Positions 43,096 to 51,806 of a stretch of DNA of 64,000 bases are shown piece by piece. Where the stretch lies: the NCBI GenBank assembly GCA_001899315.1, contig MOYA01000003.1, positions 427,774 through 491,773 of the forward strand. The letters are read 5' to 3'. The notes beneath the pieces were generated by a model. It was given only the letters and a program-made list of their open reading frames with translations. It was not told the origin of the DNA and made no database searches. Each line of letters begins with the position of its first letter. Position 1 is the stretch's first letter. The stretch is from Candidatus Obscuribacter phosphatis. GTDB lineage: Bacteria; Cyanobacteriota; Vampirovibrionia; Obscuribacterales; Obscuribacteraceae. A program made the translations under genes and the position numbers.

Positions 43096-44028
43096 TTAGA
43101 CTTCGAATGTAACCATTCTTCTCAGGATGTAGAAACCGAGTAGCTCCCAACAAACGAGACCTATCATTACGATTCTAGCAATTGGGTTGTTCAAGAAGGG
43201 CGTCATATACGACGGCGTCAAGAAATAAGTACCAACTGTAATCAAATAAGGCAGACAGCCGATGAATGAAGCAGTAGCTTTACCCTGTGATGTGAGAGCG
43301 TTCAAGAAGTCTCTTAGTTTGAATCTTTCACGAATGGCTTCGGCAATTGTGGAAACAACGTCGGCTAAGTTGCCCCCTACGTCTTGCGAGATAAAGATAG
43401 CCTGGGTGAGCAGTTTGAAGTCGGGAGCCTTGATGCGGTGAGACATTTCGCGCATAACATCACGGAAAGGCTTACCAAGCTGAAGCGAAATCAGACCACG
43501 CTTGAACTCTGATTTAATTGGGTCGGGACCAGTTTCGGAGATTACCTTAAATACTTCCATAACCGGCGAACCGGCTCTTAGTGCTGACACCATGGTTTCA
43601 AGAATCTGGGGCAGTTGCTCGGTCATCTTAGCTTGCCGGCGTTTAGCAATTTCACCGACATAAAAGACAAAGCCGGCAGCGCCCATGGGAGCACCGACGA
43701 TTACGCCAACCAGAGCCATCTCAGGCACACCCGAAAGAACAAAGGCGAGGGCTCCGAGCACACCGGCACCGATGGTGAAATAAATCCACTGGGTTCTCAT
43801 CTTGTCGTACTGAGCTTCGAGACCGGCGCGAGCCAAGAGAGTAGAAAGATAGTCGGTGCGCTGCTCGGTGAAGATGCTGTCAGCCTCGGCGTTATCTCTC
43901 AGTTTTTCGGCATTACGTCTGCTCAGTTTGGTCAGTCGCGCCAACTGGTCGACTGATTCTCTGCGCAAAAGCACCATGACAAGCAGACCGATAACTACGA
44001 TCGAAGAAAAAATGATTGGACCTTGCAT
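43096..44028 (-). CDS. tadB: TadB-like inner membrane platform protein of the Flp pilus
   Basis: 310 residues with the T2SSF domain (about 145-270, EQLPQILETMVSALRAGSPVMEVFKVISETGPDPI) and helices at about 5-20, 90-135 and near the C-terminus. The short cytoplasmic N-terminal region is typical of TadB. It lies 107 bp downstream of tadA, with a strong hairpin in the gap, and 68 bp before tadC. It probably binds TadA and TadC. Confidence 0.92.
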   Translation of the reverse strand: MQGPIIFSSIVVIGLLVMVLLRRESVDQLARLTKLSRRNAEKLRDNAEADSIFTEQRTDYLSTLLARAGLEAQYDKMRTQWIYFTIGAGVLGALAFVLSGVPEMALVGVIVGAPMGAAGFVFYVGEIAKRRQAKMTEQLPQILETMVSALRAGSPVMEVFKVISETGPDPIKSEFKRGLISLQLGKPFRDVMREMSHRIKAPDFKLLTQAIFISQDVGGNLADVVSTIAEAIRERFKLRDFLNALTSQGKATASFIGCLPYLITVGTYFLTPSYMTPFLNNPIARIVMIGLVCWELLGFYILRRMVTFEV

Positions 44029-44078
44029 GTCTGATATCTCGATATGAAGGGGAAGCTTTAACTAAAAGAAAATGGACA

Positions 44079-44121
44079 GGAAGGGGTACCGCTTCTAGCT
44101 TCTCTAGAAAGTACCCCTTCC
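44079..44121 (-). terminator. Long hairpin between tadA and tadB
   Basis: A perfect 11-bp stem (GGAAGGGGTAC at 44079-44089, GTACCCCTTCC at 44111-44121) plus an inner 6-bp stem (TTCTAG at 44093-44098, CTAGAA at 44104-44109). On the minus-strand transcript it is followed by TGTCCATTTTCTTTT, a broken U-rich tract. It may be a partial terminator or RNA-stability element that reduces tadB/tadC output relative to tadA. Confidence 0.65.
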
Positions 44122-44135
44122 GTGGTTGTTTAGCC

Positions 44136-45791
44136 TTATCTGAGCCATTCCAGCTTGAAGGGAACGGCTTCTTGCTCAAGCTGCTCGAGGAACTTGGGCG
44201 GCAAACCGGAACCAACGTGACGGCACTTGAAGAAGCCCCTCGGGTCACGACCTTCACGCTCGAGAGCGAACATGGTCGAGATAGCGATGGTGTCACCTTC
44301 CATACCGGTTATCTCGGCGATTTCAGTGACCCTTCTGGTACCGTCCTCTAGACGCTTAATCTGCACGATCACCTGAATAGCAGAAGCTATCAGTTCGCGA
44401 GCGGCTTTCTGAGGCATTTCCATACCGCACATGAGGATCATGTTCTCAAGACGCTTGGTGCAGTCACGAGGGTTGTTGGCGTGGATTGTAGTCATTGAAC
44501 CGCTGTGACCGGTGTTCATAGCCTGCAACATGTCGAACGCTTCTTCACCACGACACTCACCAAGGATGATGCGGTCGGGTCTCATACGCAGACAGTTGAT
44601 AACAAGCATACGCTGGGTGATTTGACCACGTCCTTCTGTGTTCGGAGGACGGGTTTCCATACGCACCCAGTGCTCGTGTTGCAATCTCAATTCCGCCGCG
44701 TCCTCAATCGTGATGATTCTTTCGCGAGGGTTGATGTGAGCAGAAAGAGCGTTCAATAGAGTGGTTTTACCGGAGCCTGTACCTCCGGAGATGATCATAT
44801 TGATACGACCCTTAACGCAAGCTTTGAGCACTTCAGCCATCTGTACACTCATCGAGCCCTTCTCGCACAATTGTCCGAGAGACATGATGGATGTACCGAA
44901 GCATCGGATTGTGATGGTCGGTCCGTCGATGGTGACTGGAGGAATGGTGGCGTTAACCCTGGAACCGTTAGGCAGACGGGCGTCCACCATGGGTGAGTTT
45001 TCGTCGAGACGGCGTCCGAGAGGCTGGATAATCTTATCGATTGTCTGTCTCAGGTGTCTGTCGTTCTCGAAAACAACGCTGGTTTTTTCTAGTCGACCGT
45101 GACGTTCTACATATACGCTGCCCACACTGTTGACGCAGATGTCGCCTACGCTTGGGTCGCGAAGCAGGGGACCAAGAGGACCAAAACCAAAGACCTCATC
45201 CAGGACGTTCTGGAGCAAGATACCCTTTTCCATCATGGTCAAGGGAGCGGGGTCTGAGTTGACGATCTCTCTGATACGGGCGCGTACCTGCGCCTGGGTG
45301 TCTTCCGAGATATTGGTCAATCTGGAAGTATCCAGTTCTCTTCTCAACTGTTCGATGATGAACTTTTCGCGCTCGCGGATAAGCTGCTGGTTGGCTGAGA
45401 ACTTGCCACCTACATCGCCACCGCCGCCGCCGGCATCAGCCGGTCCGCCGCCGTGGCCGTAGCCGCCGTATTCATCTTTTGCGTCGATACGTTCGATATC
45501 AGATCTAGTCGGACCTTCCGTGGCAGGCACACCACCACCGCCAGCTGGTCTGGCACCGGCTACGCCGGTCTGAGGTGCAGCACCGCCGGGTCTAGCCATG
45601 CCACTCTGCCCGGGAGGCGGAGCGGCACCGGGTCTGGCACCGACATTGGTGCCTGCCTGGCCACCGGCCAAACCGGTATTCTGCTGCTGCGAAGGCACAA
45701 TGCCTTCACCCTGTCTCTGACGAACCAGTTGGCCCATAAGAGAAGAGGTGGGTTTTGCAGGAAGATTTTGATCCTTTCTCTCGTCACCCAT
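44136..45791 (-). CDS. tadA: TadA/CpaF secretion ATPase of the Flp pilus
   Basis: 551 residues. The first 125 are Gly/Ala/Pro-rich and disordered, an extension not usual in TadA. The CpaF/VirB11-like domain follows: an N-terminal helical part, [15 protein letters not shown], Walker [10 protein letters not shown] near 335-342, Walker [14 protein letters not shown] near 405-415, and HANNPRD. All catalytic motifs are intact. It powers pilin assembly. It is placed 13 bp after cpaE, in an operon. Confidence 0.95.
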   Translation of the reverse strand: MGDERKDQNLPAKPTSSLMGQLVRQRQGEGIVPSQQQNTGLAGGQAGTNVGARPGAAPPPGQSGMARPGGAAPQTGVAGARPAGGGGVPATEGPTRSDIERIDAKDEYGGYGHGGGPADAGGGGGDVGGKFSANQQLIREREKFIIEQLRRELDTSRLTNISEDTQAQVRARIREIVNSDPAPLTMMEKGILLQNVLDEVFGFGPLGPLLRDPSVGDICVNSVGSVYVERHGRLEKTSVVFENDRHLRQTIDKIIQPLGRRLDENSPMVDARLPNGSRVNATIPPVTIDGPTITIRCFGTSIMSLGQLCEKGSMSVQMAEVLKACVKGRINMIISGGTGSGKTTLLNALSAHINPRERIITIEDAAELRLQHEHWVRMETRPPNTEGRGQITQRMLVINCLRMRPDRIILGECRGEEAFDMLQAMNTGHSGSMTTIHANNPRDCTKRLENMILMCGMEMPQKAARELIASAIQVIVQIKRLEDGTRRVTEIAEITGMEGDTIAISTMFALEREGRDPRGFFKCRHVGSGLPPKFLEQLEQEAVPFKLEWLR

Positions 45792-45804
45792 TTTCTAACC
45801 GCCT

Positions 45805-46986
45805 TTATTTACGTTTGCCGAAGATAGCAGGAAGCTTGAAGCCGCCGCCTTTTTCATCCTTTTGAGTCAGAAGGAGCTGCTCGCCGCCAGCCAACCTCCG
45901 GGCGAGAGAGTCAAGACCTTTACCAAGCGGTGTGTGACCGGGAGCAATTTGACCCTGGTTGTTGACCCATTTGGCAGTCTTGGTGTCGTTTGGAATTTCG
46001 TGGAATACCGGATAGTTGAGGTTGGCGCGGCATTCGCTGAGAACGTCTTGGGGCAACCACTCTGATCTATTAACTACTAGAAGCAGTTTCTCTTGGTTGT
46101 AGTGAGCTTTGAAAGTATCGAGACACTTTCTAGCATTCAAGATGGCAGCCCAGTTGTACTCGGTTACGACAAGCACATGGTCGGCCAGGTCGAGGGTGGC
46201 AATGGCACGTTCGTCAAGCAAGTTCTTAGGAAGATCGACCACTGTGAAGCGGAACTCTTGCTTGGATGTGTACAGAATTTCCTGTACTTGAGCAGCATAG
46301 ATATCGCCGATGTCTTCAAGCTCGGGCGGTGCTGCCAGGATGCTCAACTTATCGTCGTAACGAGTCATCAGGTTACGCAGATAGGTGGCGTCGAAGTTGG
46401 TGTGTGAAAAGTCGATTGTGCTCAAGCTGAAAGACGGCTCGAGGTTGAGATAGTGCGAAACCATACCGAACTGAAGGTCGAGGTCGACAATACAAGTTTC
46501 GCCGTACTTGCCCAGATAACCGGCAAGGTTGGTACAGATAGTGGTGGCACCGATACCGCCTGTCGGGCTGAATACGCCGATAACTTTACCAGCGGCAGTC
46601 GAGACTGATTCTGATTGGTGCTTGAGTTGGATGCTCTGCACAGCGGCAGGCAAGTCAGTGCGCCAACGTTCGGCATCGAGGAAGTCGGATGCACCGAGAC
46701 GATAAGCGGTACGAATCAATTCCGGATCTGGAACTTCGTAGCTGACGAAGAAATAAAGTTGTGGGAAGGTTTCGCGCAATTCCGCCAGAAGCGAAAGACC
46801 GCGTACTGGAGCAGGGCTAAGCTCGATCCAAACCAGTTTCGGGTGCAAGCTGCCTATTTGCTCGCGCGCCATGCTTCCAGAAACGGTGCTGACGAGAGCC
46901 AGCGACGGTTGGCTGTGAATCAAATCTTCAATTGTCTGGCGCTTATCAAGTCCAGCGTCACAAACGAGCAGTGTGGTCAGTTTCAT
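45805..46986 (-). CDS. cpaE: CpaE/TadZ pilus-localisation protein
   Basis: 393 residues. An N-terminal receiver-like domain without phosphorylation motif (about 1-125) precedes a MinD/ParA-like domain. The deviant Walker A reads SPTGGIGATT near 139-148: both lysines of the KGGxGKT consensus are missing (Thr and Ala instead), as in known TadZ proteins that bind ATP weakly or not at all. CIVDLDLQFG and TVVDLPKNL follow. TadZ targets the pilus machine to a site on the membrane. ATG at 46984-46986; no strong ribosome site. It is downstream of cpaB beyond two hairpins. Confidence 0.92.
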   Translation of the reverse strand: MKLTTLLVCDAGLDKRQTIEDLIHSQPSLALVSTVSGSMAREQIGSLHPKLVWIELSPAPVRGLSLLAELRETFPQLYFFVSYEVPDPELIRTAYRLGASDFLDAERWRTDLPAAVQSIQLKHQSESVSTAAGKVIGVFSPTGGIGATTICTNLAGYLGKYGETCIVDLDLQFGMVSHYLNLEPSFSLSTIDFSHTNFDATYLRNLMTRYDDKLSILAAPPELEDIGDIYAAQVQEILYTSKQEFRFTVVDLPKNLLDERAIATLDLADHVLVVTEYNWAAILNARKCLDTFKAHYNQEKLLLVVNRSEWLPQDVLSECRANLNYPVFHEIPNDTKTAKWVNNQGQIAPGHTPLGKGLDSLARRLAGGEQLLLTQKDEKGGGFKLPAIFGKRK

Positions 46987-47083
46987 AAGATCAGCTTTTT
47001 CTCCCTTTTCCTACAGCCCTAGCTAGGTTTTACCCAGCATATCGGTTTTAGTCACTTAGTACGTCTATTTGTAGATTCAAAAA

Positions 47084-47101
47084 GCCAACCAAAAGGTTGG
47101 C
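47084..47101 (-). terminator. Intrinsic terminator after cpaB
   Basis: On the minus strand: a 7-bp stem (GCCAACC/GGTTGGC) with a four-nucleotide loop, directly followed by TTTTTG. It lies about 105 bp after the cpaB stop and before cpaE, so it may limit read-through from the pilin/cpaB transcript into cpaE-tadABC. Confidence 0.65.
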
Positions 47102-47151
47102 CGGTCCATAGAGTCTCTACCTGTTTTCACCCGCATCTTAGTAGATAGAAC

Positions 47152-47191
47152 CGGTTGGCAGCCTTCAGATTGAATCTTCGACTGCCAACCG
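47152..47191 (-). terminator. Second hairpin downstream of cpaB
   Basis: A 10-bp stem (CGGTTGGCAG at 47152-47161, CTGCCAACCG at 47182-47191) with an inner AGATT/AATCT pairing. It starts 15 nt after the cpaB stop. It has no T tract on the minus strand. It shares the GGTTGGC core with the terminator next to it, so the two may compete in folding. Confidence 0.55.
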
Positions 47192-47206
47192 TTTCGTTCT
47201 TACTTA

Positions 47207-48181
47207 CTAGGATTTAGGAACCGAGAGCACATCCTTCTTGTTTCCGGACCAGATTTCGATTTCGTGGAGCGGAGGAGGCGGAGGTGCCATAGGAGCCATA
47301 CCGGGTCCACCCATCGGCATCGGGCCCGCATCAGGGGCGCCGGGCAGGGGGGGCGGAGGCAGAGCGGACGGAGGCGGCAGGGCCGCTATAGATGTATCAC
47401 CACCGCCACCTTCGTTTTTAGACGGAGGCTTAACGAAAAGTGATCCAACATCAACCGTAGCTACTGGAGTATGGTCCTTGTCATTTCTGAGAGTCAGGTA
47501 CAGCTTGCTGGCAGAGATAGCTTTAATAAGCTTGGCGCTATCTTCCGGTGAAAGCGATACGGTAACAGAAGAAGCCGGTACGGCAGCGGTGCCGCCGGGA
47601 GCTTTCTGGTACATCTGACCGCAGGCGATGACCTCGACGTCAGAGAGAATAGGAGCGACTTTAGTATCGGAACCCGCACCAACCATGGAGATGATATCAA
47701 CATGGCTTTCGGGAGTTACGAAGCCGGCAACCCCAGAGTTGCTGTCAACTGCGAAGGTGACAGCTCTCATGCCCTCTTTCAGGCGAGCTTCGAATCCGAG
47801 CGAGATACCTTGCGGAGCAAGGTCATGCTGGGAAACGATCTGTCCGGTTTGAATACCGTACTTGGCAACACGACCAGCAGCGAGCGAAGCGGAAGTAAGA
47901 GCATCTTGCGGGATTTTGGCCTGCTCAATTTCTTTTTCTTCCAGAGATTCGACAGGAATTGTGGAGCCTTCAGGGATGTCCTTGATGGCATACACTACCT
48001 TACCTTTCGCGGACATTTTCGCGATCAGGTCGTTCTCTTTCTGCTTCAATGCTGCTTCTTGTTGCTGTTGGCTGCTGGTGACCATCATTGTGATCAAAAC
48101 AGCCAAACCGATAATAAGAACCAGCATCAATGCTGGAGGCATTCGAGATAGTTGTAGAAATAACGCTCGTAATGGGTTCAT
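47207..48181 (-). CDS. cpaB: CpaB/RcpC Flp pilus assembly protein
   Basis: 324 residues: membrane anchor about 17-35, a SAF domain (about 58-120: IKDIPEGSTIPVESLEEKEIEQ, AGRVAKYGIQTGQIVSQHDL), the RcpC/CpaB C-terminal region (about 130-250: EARLKEGMRAVTFAVDSNSGVAGFVTPESHVDII), and a Pro/Gly-rich tail (about 265-305) before a final VLSVPKS. CpaB is a periplasmic component thought to connect the platform with the outer-membrane channel. No secretin (cpaC/rcpA) lies next to it. The Pro-rich tail is an addition to the usual protein. Confidence 0.92.
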   Translation of the reverse strand: MNPLRALFLQLSRMPPALMLVLIIGLAVLITMMVTSSQQQQEAALKQKENDLIAKMSAKGKVVYAIKDIPEGSTIPVESLEEKEIEQAKIPQDALTSASLAAGRVAKYGIQTGQIVSQHDLAPQGISLGFEARLKEGMRAVTFAVDSNSGVAGFVTPESHVDIISMVGAGSDTKVAPILSDVEVIACGQMYQKAPGGTAAVPASSVTVSLSPEDSAKLIKAISASKLYLTLRNDKDHTPVATVDVGSLFVKPPSKNEGGGGDTSIAALPPPSALPPPPLPGAPDAGPMPMGGPGMAPMAPPPPPLHEIEIWSGNKKDVLSVPKS

Positions 48182-48572
48182 TACGGTTCCCCCTTCTTTC
48201 TAGTGAGAAAGATTAACCACTTACTATTAACGCACATCAGTGATTCAAGGACAACGGCTGCCCTTGCCCGCACCCAAATTAGTTTTACCCTTGGAAGCGA
48301 GAATTCAACCAGCAAAGTCTACATGCACCGGGAGCGCTTGGCTTCCCGGTGAAGCTTGAAGACCCGCAAAGTGTCAAGATTTGTATTATCCTGACATCAA
48401 ACGGGAACCCATGACAAATGACTTTTGAGACGGTTCGAGCTGCTGATAACTAGCCGATTTGAACCTAATCTACTTTCATAAGATTTTTGCAAATTTTTTC
48501 AAAACGTCACTTCGCCCTTATCAAGAGCCGGATAAAAAGCCGATGTCCTCTTGATAAGCGAGCCTGAAAAAA
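48182..48572. other. Interval between cpaB and the second pilin gene
   Basis: 391 bp without a gene. Two perfect inverted repeats form hairpins: 48326-48351 (8-bp stem, CACCGGGA/TCCCGGTG) and 48517-48558 (11-bp stem, CTTATCAAGAG/CTCTTGATAAG, 14 nt after the pilin stop). Neither has a good T tract. It probably also carries a promoter for cpaB, which I could not place. Confidence 0.6.
48517..48558 (-). terminator. Hairpin after the second Flp pilin gene
   Basis: A perfect 11-bp stem, CTTATCAAGAG (48517-48527) with CTCTTGATAAG (48548-48558), beginning 14 nt after the pilin stop on the minus strand. With no T tract it may be an RNA 3'-end stabiliser that keeps pilin mRNA abundant rather than a terminator. 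Confidence 0.55.
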
Positions 48573-48791
48573 TCAGCTCGAACTGGCGGCTGCCGAAGAC
48601 AATGCGTTCAACTGCGAACTTACTTCTCTAAATGCCCTAGACACAGCCGGCATCAATGAGCCATTGGCGGCGGAGAAAGTCAGTGCAACTAGTAAAGAAG
48701 CAAAAGCGATGATGGCACCATATTCGGTAATACCCTGACCTTCTTCGTCAGAGAAAAATCTGCGCACTACTTTTCCATCAAACCCAACCAT
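48573..48791 (-). CDS. flp: Flp-type pilin, copy 2
   Basis: 72 residues in the class IVb prepilin layout: a short charged leader, the processing motif EEG-QGITEYGA with the Glu at +5 and Tyr at +6 after the predicted cut following Gly, and one hydrophobic helix (IIAFASLLVALTFSAANG). The tail is Ser/Ala-rich. GGGGAG lies upstream of the ATG at 48789-48791. It is separated from copy 1 by 232 bp including a terminator, so it may have its own promoter. Confidence 0.93.
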   Translation of the reverse strand: MVGFDGKVVRRFFSDEEGQGITEYGAIIAFASLLVALTFSAANGSLMPAVSRAFREVSSQLNALSSAAASSS

Positions 48792-48883
48792 ATAGCTCCC
48801 CTCGCATGGTCGGTGCGAAATATATCGGACCTTTGAAAATACTGATCAAAGTAATGAAGAAAAATACTAAGTACCGATAAAAC

Positions 48884-48920
48884 AATTGGTGGCAGATGGA
48901 ACAACCACCTGCCACCGATT
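48884..48920 (-). terminator. Terminator between the two pilin genes
   Basis: A 12-bp stem (AATTGGTGGCAG paired with CTGCCACCGATT, one G-T pair) spans 48884-48920. On the minus strand it is followed by GTTTTATC. An outer 7-bp inverted repeat (48871-48877 with 48931-48937) encloses it. It should end most transcription from pilin copy 1. Confidence 0.7.
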
Positions 48921-49023
48921 GCATGCTATTTCGGTACGATTACTACCTATAAGCTGCTCTCTCAAGTTGGACTCTCGAGAACACTTTAGTAGATCTCTCG
49001 CGAAACCTACCAGTACATCCAGG

Positions 49024-49230
49024 TCAGCTAGCGCTACCAGCAGCCGAAGACAAGGCGTTGAGCTGGCTAACTACAGCGGAGAACGCTTTCGAGATAGCAG
49101 CAGACAGGGCGCCCTGAGTGATGGAGAACACAACGGCTACAAGGATAGCTACGAATGCCAAGATGGCACCATATTCAGTAATACCTTGTCCGGATTCGTC
49201 CTGGATAAACTTATTAATCGTCTCGTTCAT
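49024..49230 (-). CDS. flp: Flp-type pilin, copy 1 (likely major pilin)
   Basis: 68 residues from the ATG at 49228-49230, chosen because a near-perfect AAGGAGGT lies 5-6 nt upstream; an earlier Met at 49245 lies 5' of it. The processing motif ESG-QGITEYGA (Glu +5, Tyr +6) and single helix (ILAFVAILVAVVFSITQG) are classic for Flp. The C-terminal SSAAGSAS tail resembles copy 2. Strong ribosome site, own promoter candidate and following terminator suggest high expression. Confidence 0.95.
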   Translation of the reverse strand: MNETINKFIQDESGQGITEYGAILAFVAILVAVVFSITQGALSAAISKAFSAVVSQLNALSSAAGSAS

Positions 49231-49261
49231 GCAAACCTCCTTCAACGGCTATGAGTGCACC

Positions 49262-49290
49262 ATATTACACACAACATTCAAACATTTAAA
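49262..49290 (-). promoter_or_regulatory. Candidate promoter of the major pilin
   Basis: On the minus strand, TTTAAA (49285-49290, 4/6 to -35) and TAATAT (49262-49267, 4/6 to -10) have a 17-bp spacer and lie 32 bp before the pilin ATG. Confidence 0.4.
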
Positions 49291-49316
49291 GCAATGAAGC
49301 TAATTTCGAATGTTGT
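49271..49316. promoter_or_regulatory. Perfect 9-bp inverted repeat across the pilin promoter
   Basis: ACAACATTC at 49271-49279 and GAATGTTGT at 49308-49316. One arm lies in the spacer of the candidate promoter and the other just upstream of its -35 box, so a bound regulator could control pilin transcription. Confidence 0.4.
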
Positions 49317-49731
49317 AGTTTTGAGATGCCATGACAACCGTGAAAACTAATAGTAACAAACAAAAACCACATCAAAATCGAACTAAATTTTTGTCGTAAT
49401 CACCTCGCTTCAATTCTCACTCGACGGTTATTCCCTGTTATTTCAATCAACTAACACCCAACCAGGAAAACTCTTTGCTCACCGAAACTCAATTCAAAAA
49501 CTGACCTGATAGTTGGTATTTTTGGTTGGTCAATTTGCTTAGTAATTGCGCCCGCTTCATGTGAGCCACTTAATTATTCTAACTTGACAAGCATGAGCTG
49601 CCTAGAGCAAAACTGGTAACTTTCTGTATCCCAGACTACATTTCACCAGACTTTCTTGAAAAATCCCCAGACACTGGGAAATATTTGTTCCAGGCATGCT
49701 TAACACGGCTTAATAATAGATAATAGAGAAC

Positions 49732-50694
49732 ATGTCGGATATACAGGAAAACCTCAGCAAAGCGCTAAACAGGAGCAAAAGCTATCTGCTGGCAGCTGCC
49801 CGCGGTGACAAAGCTCTCTTCCTTACATATGCAAAAGAAAAGCAAGATCCTTCCACCGAAGCCAGCGCTTGGACCGCCCTCGCTCTATCTACATATGAAG
49901 ATGAAGCAGCGCTGCAGGCCGCTTTTGCCATCAAACAATTTCTTTTAGATAGCCAGAACCAAGATGGCGGTTGGTCTACCAAACCAGGTGCCGGTCGCTC
50001 AGACTGGACCTCAGCACCAGCACTCATGTCTTTGCGCGCTATCGACCAAATTCAAAACAAGAGTACAGCTAAGCAGAACATCAACTTTGCCTTTGAATAT
50101 CTGCTCGACTCTCGCTACTTTGCTAAACCAGCCACCCGCCTTGTCACCCTAGTTGCCAAAGGCTCAGGCGCTCTCAATAAAGATAGAGGCTGGCCCTGGG
50201 ATCCAGATTGCTTCCACTGGATCGAGCCTACAGCCTATGCCCTTTTGGCTTTGAACATTCCCAAGCGACCGGAGCGCAATAGAGTTGCCATTGAGCACGC
50301 CTTAGGCAAAGCCGAAGACTTTATATTGGACCACGCCTGCAAAGGCGGCGGTTGGAATCACGGCAATGATATCACCCTTGGTGCACCGCTACCGGCTTAT
50401 CGCCTGACCACGGCCGAGGCCTTGCTTGCCTTACAAGCCAGAAAAAAGGAAGCGAAAGTCGAGACTGGTTTAGAATATCTGCAGAGCTGGGCGAGCCAAG
50501 ATACTTCTTCACTATCTTTAGCCATGAGTATTTTAGCCCTTTCCGCCTATGGCCGAGATTGTCGACAGGAAGTGCAGTTCCTGATGGCGCGCCAAGAAAG
50601 TGACGGCAACTTTACCGCCAATATCACCACAACGGCCTTGAGCACATTGGCTTTGGCCGCTTATCTGCAAAAAAGATCACCGCTCTTTTTCTAG
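49732..50694 (+). CDS. Prenyltransferase/squalene-oxidase repeat protein
   Basis: 320 residues forming half of an alpha/alpha toroid. QW-like motifs are visible: QNQDGGWST near 77-85, GWPWDPD near 150, CKGGGWNHGN near 203-212 and RQESDGNF near 286-293. Full squalene-hopene cyclases are about 600-700 residues and carry a DxDD motif; I see none here, so this single-toroid protein is probably not a cyclase on its own. There is no signal peptide. It lies 28 bp upstream of a DUF362 gene with which it is often associated in an uncharacterised way. ATG 49732. Confidence 0.75.
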   Translation: MSDIQENLSKALNRSKSYLLAAARGDKALFLTYAKEKQDPSTEASAWTALALSTYEDEAALQAAFAIKQFLLDSQNQDGGWSTKPGAGRSDWTSAPALMSLRAIDQIQNKSTAKQNINFAFEYLLDSRYFAKPATRLVTLVAKGSGALNKDRGWPWDPDCFHWIEPTAYALLALNIPKRPERNRVAIEHALGKAEDFILDHACKGGGWNHGNDITLGAPLPAYRLTTAEALLALQARKKEAKVETGLEYLQSWASQDTSSLSLAMSILALSAYGRDCRQEVQFLMARQESDGNFTANITTTALSTLALAAYLQKRSPLFF

Positions 50695-50722
50695 ATTTGT
50701 CGAAGCACTAAGGAAGAAAAAA

Positions 50723-51781
50723 TTGGACGACGAAAAAGATAAAGCCACAAGAAGAGAGTTTCTCACCTATACGACCATGGCTGTAGCGGCAGCCAGCCTA
50801 GCCGGCTGCTCGCCCAGCAAACTTAATCGCGAATTGCCGGCCGAACTGACACCGGGGCAATTGGCGCGCAAGCGACAGGGGCGCTCGCAAGTGGCGATAG
50901 TGCCCTGCAAAGAATATAGCGATGATCTGTTTGCCGTCTGGCAAGAAAAACTCACAGAAGTAAAACTTCCCGACTTCAAAAATCAACATGTTGTACTCAA
51001 GCCCAATATGGTGGAATTTAGAGAAAACACGCCGGTGACGACCAATCCGGCTGTGCTGAAAGCCTCAATAGAACTGGTAAAGAGCTTGGGTGCCCGCGAG
51101 ATAACCGTGGCCGAAGGACCAGGACATATGCGAGACACCGAGTATTTGCTCGATGTCACTGGGCTGGGCAAAGTAATTAAAGATGCCGGTTTGCGCTATG
51201 TCGATCTCAATTTAGACGATATCGAAGCAGTGGATAATTCAGACGGCTTGAATGAGCTCAACCCTTTTTACTTACCTAAAACTATTGTGCAAGCCGATGC
51301 CGTAGTAAGCATTCCCAAACTCAAGACACACCACTGGGTAGGCATGACCTGCAGCATGAAAAACCTCTTTGGCACTGTGCCCGGTCGCAAATATGGCTGG
51401 CCCAAGAACATGCTGCATATAAAGGGCATCCCCCATTCAATCTTAGACTTGCAACACTTGGTCAAGCCAAAGCTGGCGATTGTAGACGGCATCATCGCCA
51501 TGGAAGGCGATGGGCCAATAAACGGCACCGCCCGCCCCTTTGGCTATGTCATCATCGGCGAAGATTTAGCAGCGGTAGATGCCACCTGCGCCCGCATGCT
51601 CAAGCTCGATCCACACGACCTGCCTTATATAAAGATGGCTGGACAAGTGGTGGGCAATATCGAAGAAAAAGACATCGACATTGTCGGTCCCGCCCCCGAG
51701 AGCATAGCCCAAGCTTTCGCCCTGCCGATCACAATGAAAGACAAGAGCCTTTTGAAACAAGCCGCCGAGCAAGGCAGCTAA
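50723..51781 (+). CDS. Tat-exported DUF362 protein, probable lipoprotein
   Basis: 352 residues. The N-terminus has a twin-arginine motif (TRREFL at 9-14), a hydrophobic stretch and a lipobox (LAGC at 26-29), so it should fold in the cytoplasm, be exported by Tat and be lipidated at Cys29. DUF362 follows: VVLKPNMVEF, EITVAEGPGHMRDTEYLL, DAVVSIPKLKTHHWVGMTCSMKN and LAIVDGIIAMEGDGP. Some DUF362 proteins carry ferredoxin domains; this one has no Cys clusters. The TTG at 50723 has AAGGAAG upstream. It is likely cotranscribed with the toroid protein. Confidence 0.88.
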   Translation: MDDEKDKATRREFLTYTTMAVAAASLAGCSPSKLNRELPAELTPGQLARKRQGRSQVAIVPCKEYSDDLFAVWQEKLTEVKLPDFKNQHVVLKPNMVEFRENTPVTTNPAVLKASIELVKSLGAREITVAEGPGHMRDTEYLLDVTGLGKVIKDAGLRYVDLNLDDIEAVDNSDGLNELNPFYLPKTIVQADAVVSIPKLKTHHWVGMTCSMKNLFGTVPGRKYGWPKNMLHIKGIPHSILDLQHLVKPKLAIVDGIIAMEGDGPINGTARPFGYVIIGEDLAAVDATCARMLKLDPHDLPYIKMAGQVVGNIEEKDIDIVGPAPESIAQAFALPITMKDKSLLKQAAEQGS

Positions 51782-51806
51782 GCAGATTGATCTTTCACTG
51801 CTTTCT

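Larger units (their letters stand above)
49246..49731. other. Divergent intergenic region between the pilin and the cyclase-like gene
   Basis: 486 bp, AT-rich, no gene seen. It holds the pilin promoter candidate and inverted repeat on the left and a GATAAT (49719-49724) near the plus-strand gene on the right, which is too close to its ATG to be a standard -10 box with a leader. Confidence 0.6.

Noticed and set aside
44761..45827. Several plus-strand frames opposite tadA, including a Pro/Ser-rich one
   Set aside because: They mirror the GC-rich, Gly/Pro-coding 5' part of tadA. No ribosome sites or protein-like composition.
46615..47022. A 135-residue plus-strand frame opposite cpaE
   Set aside because: Antisense shadow of a well-supported CpaE gene.
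48871..48937. Nested palindromes read as ends of an insertion sequence
   Set aside because: Only 67 bp with no transposase; the inner stem has a terminator layout after the pilin gene.
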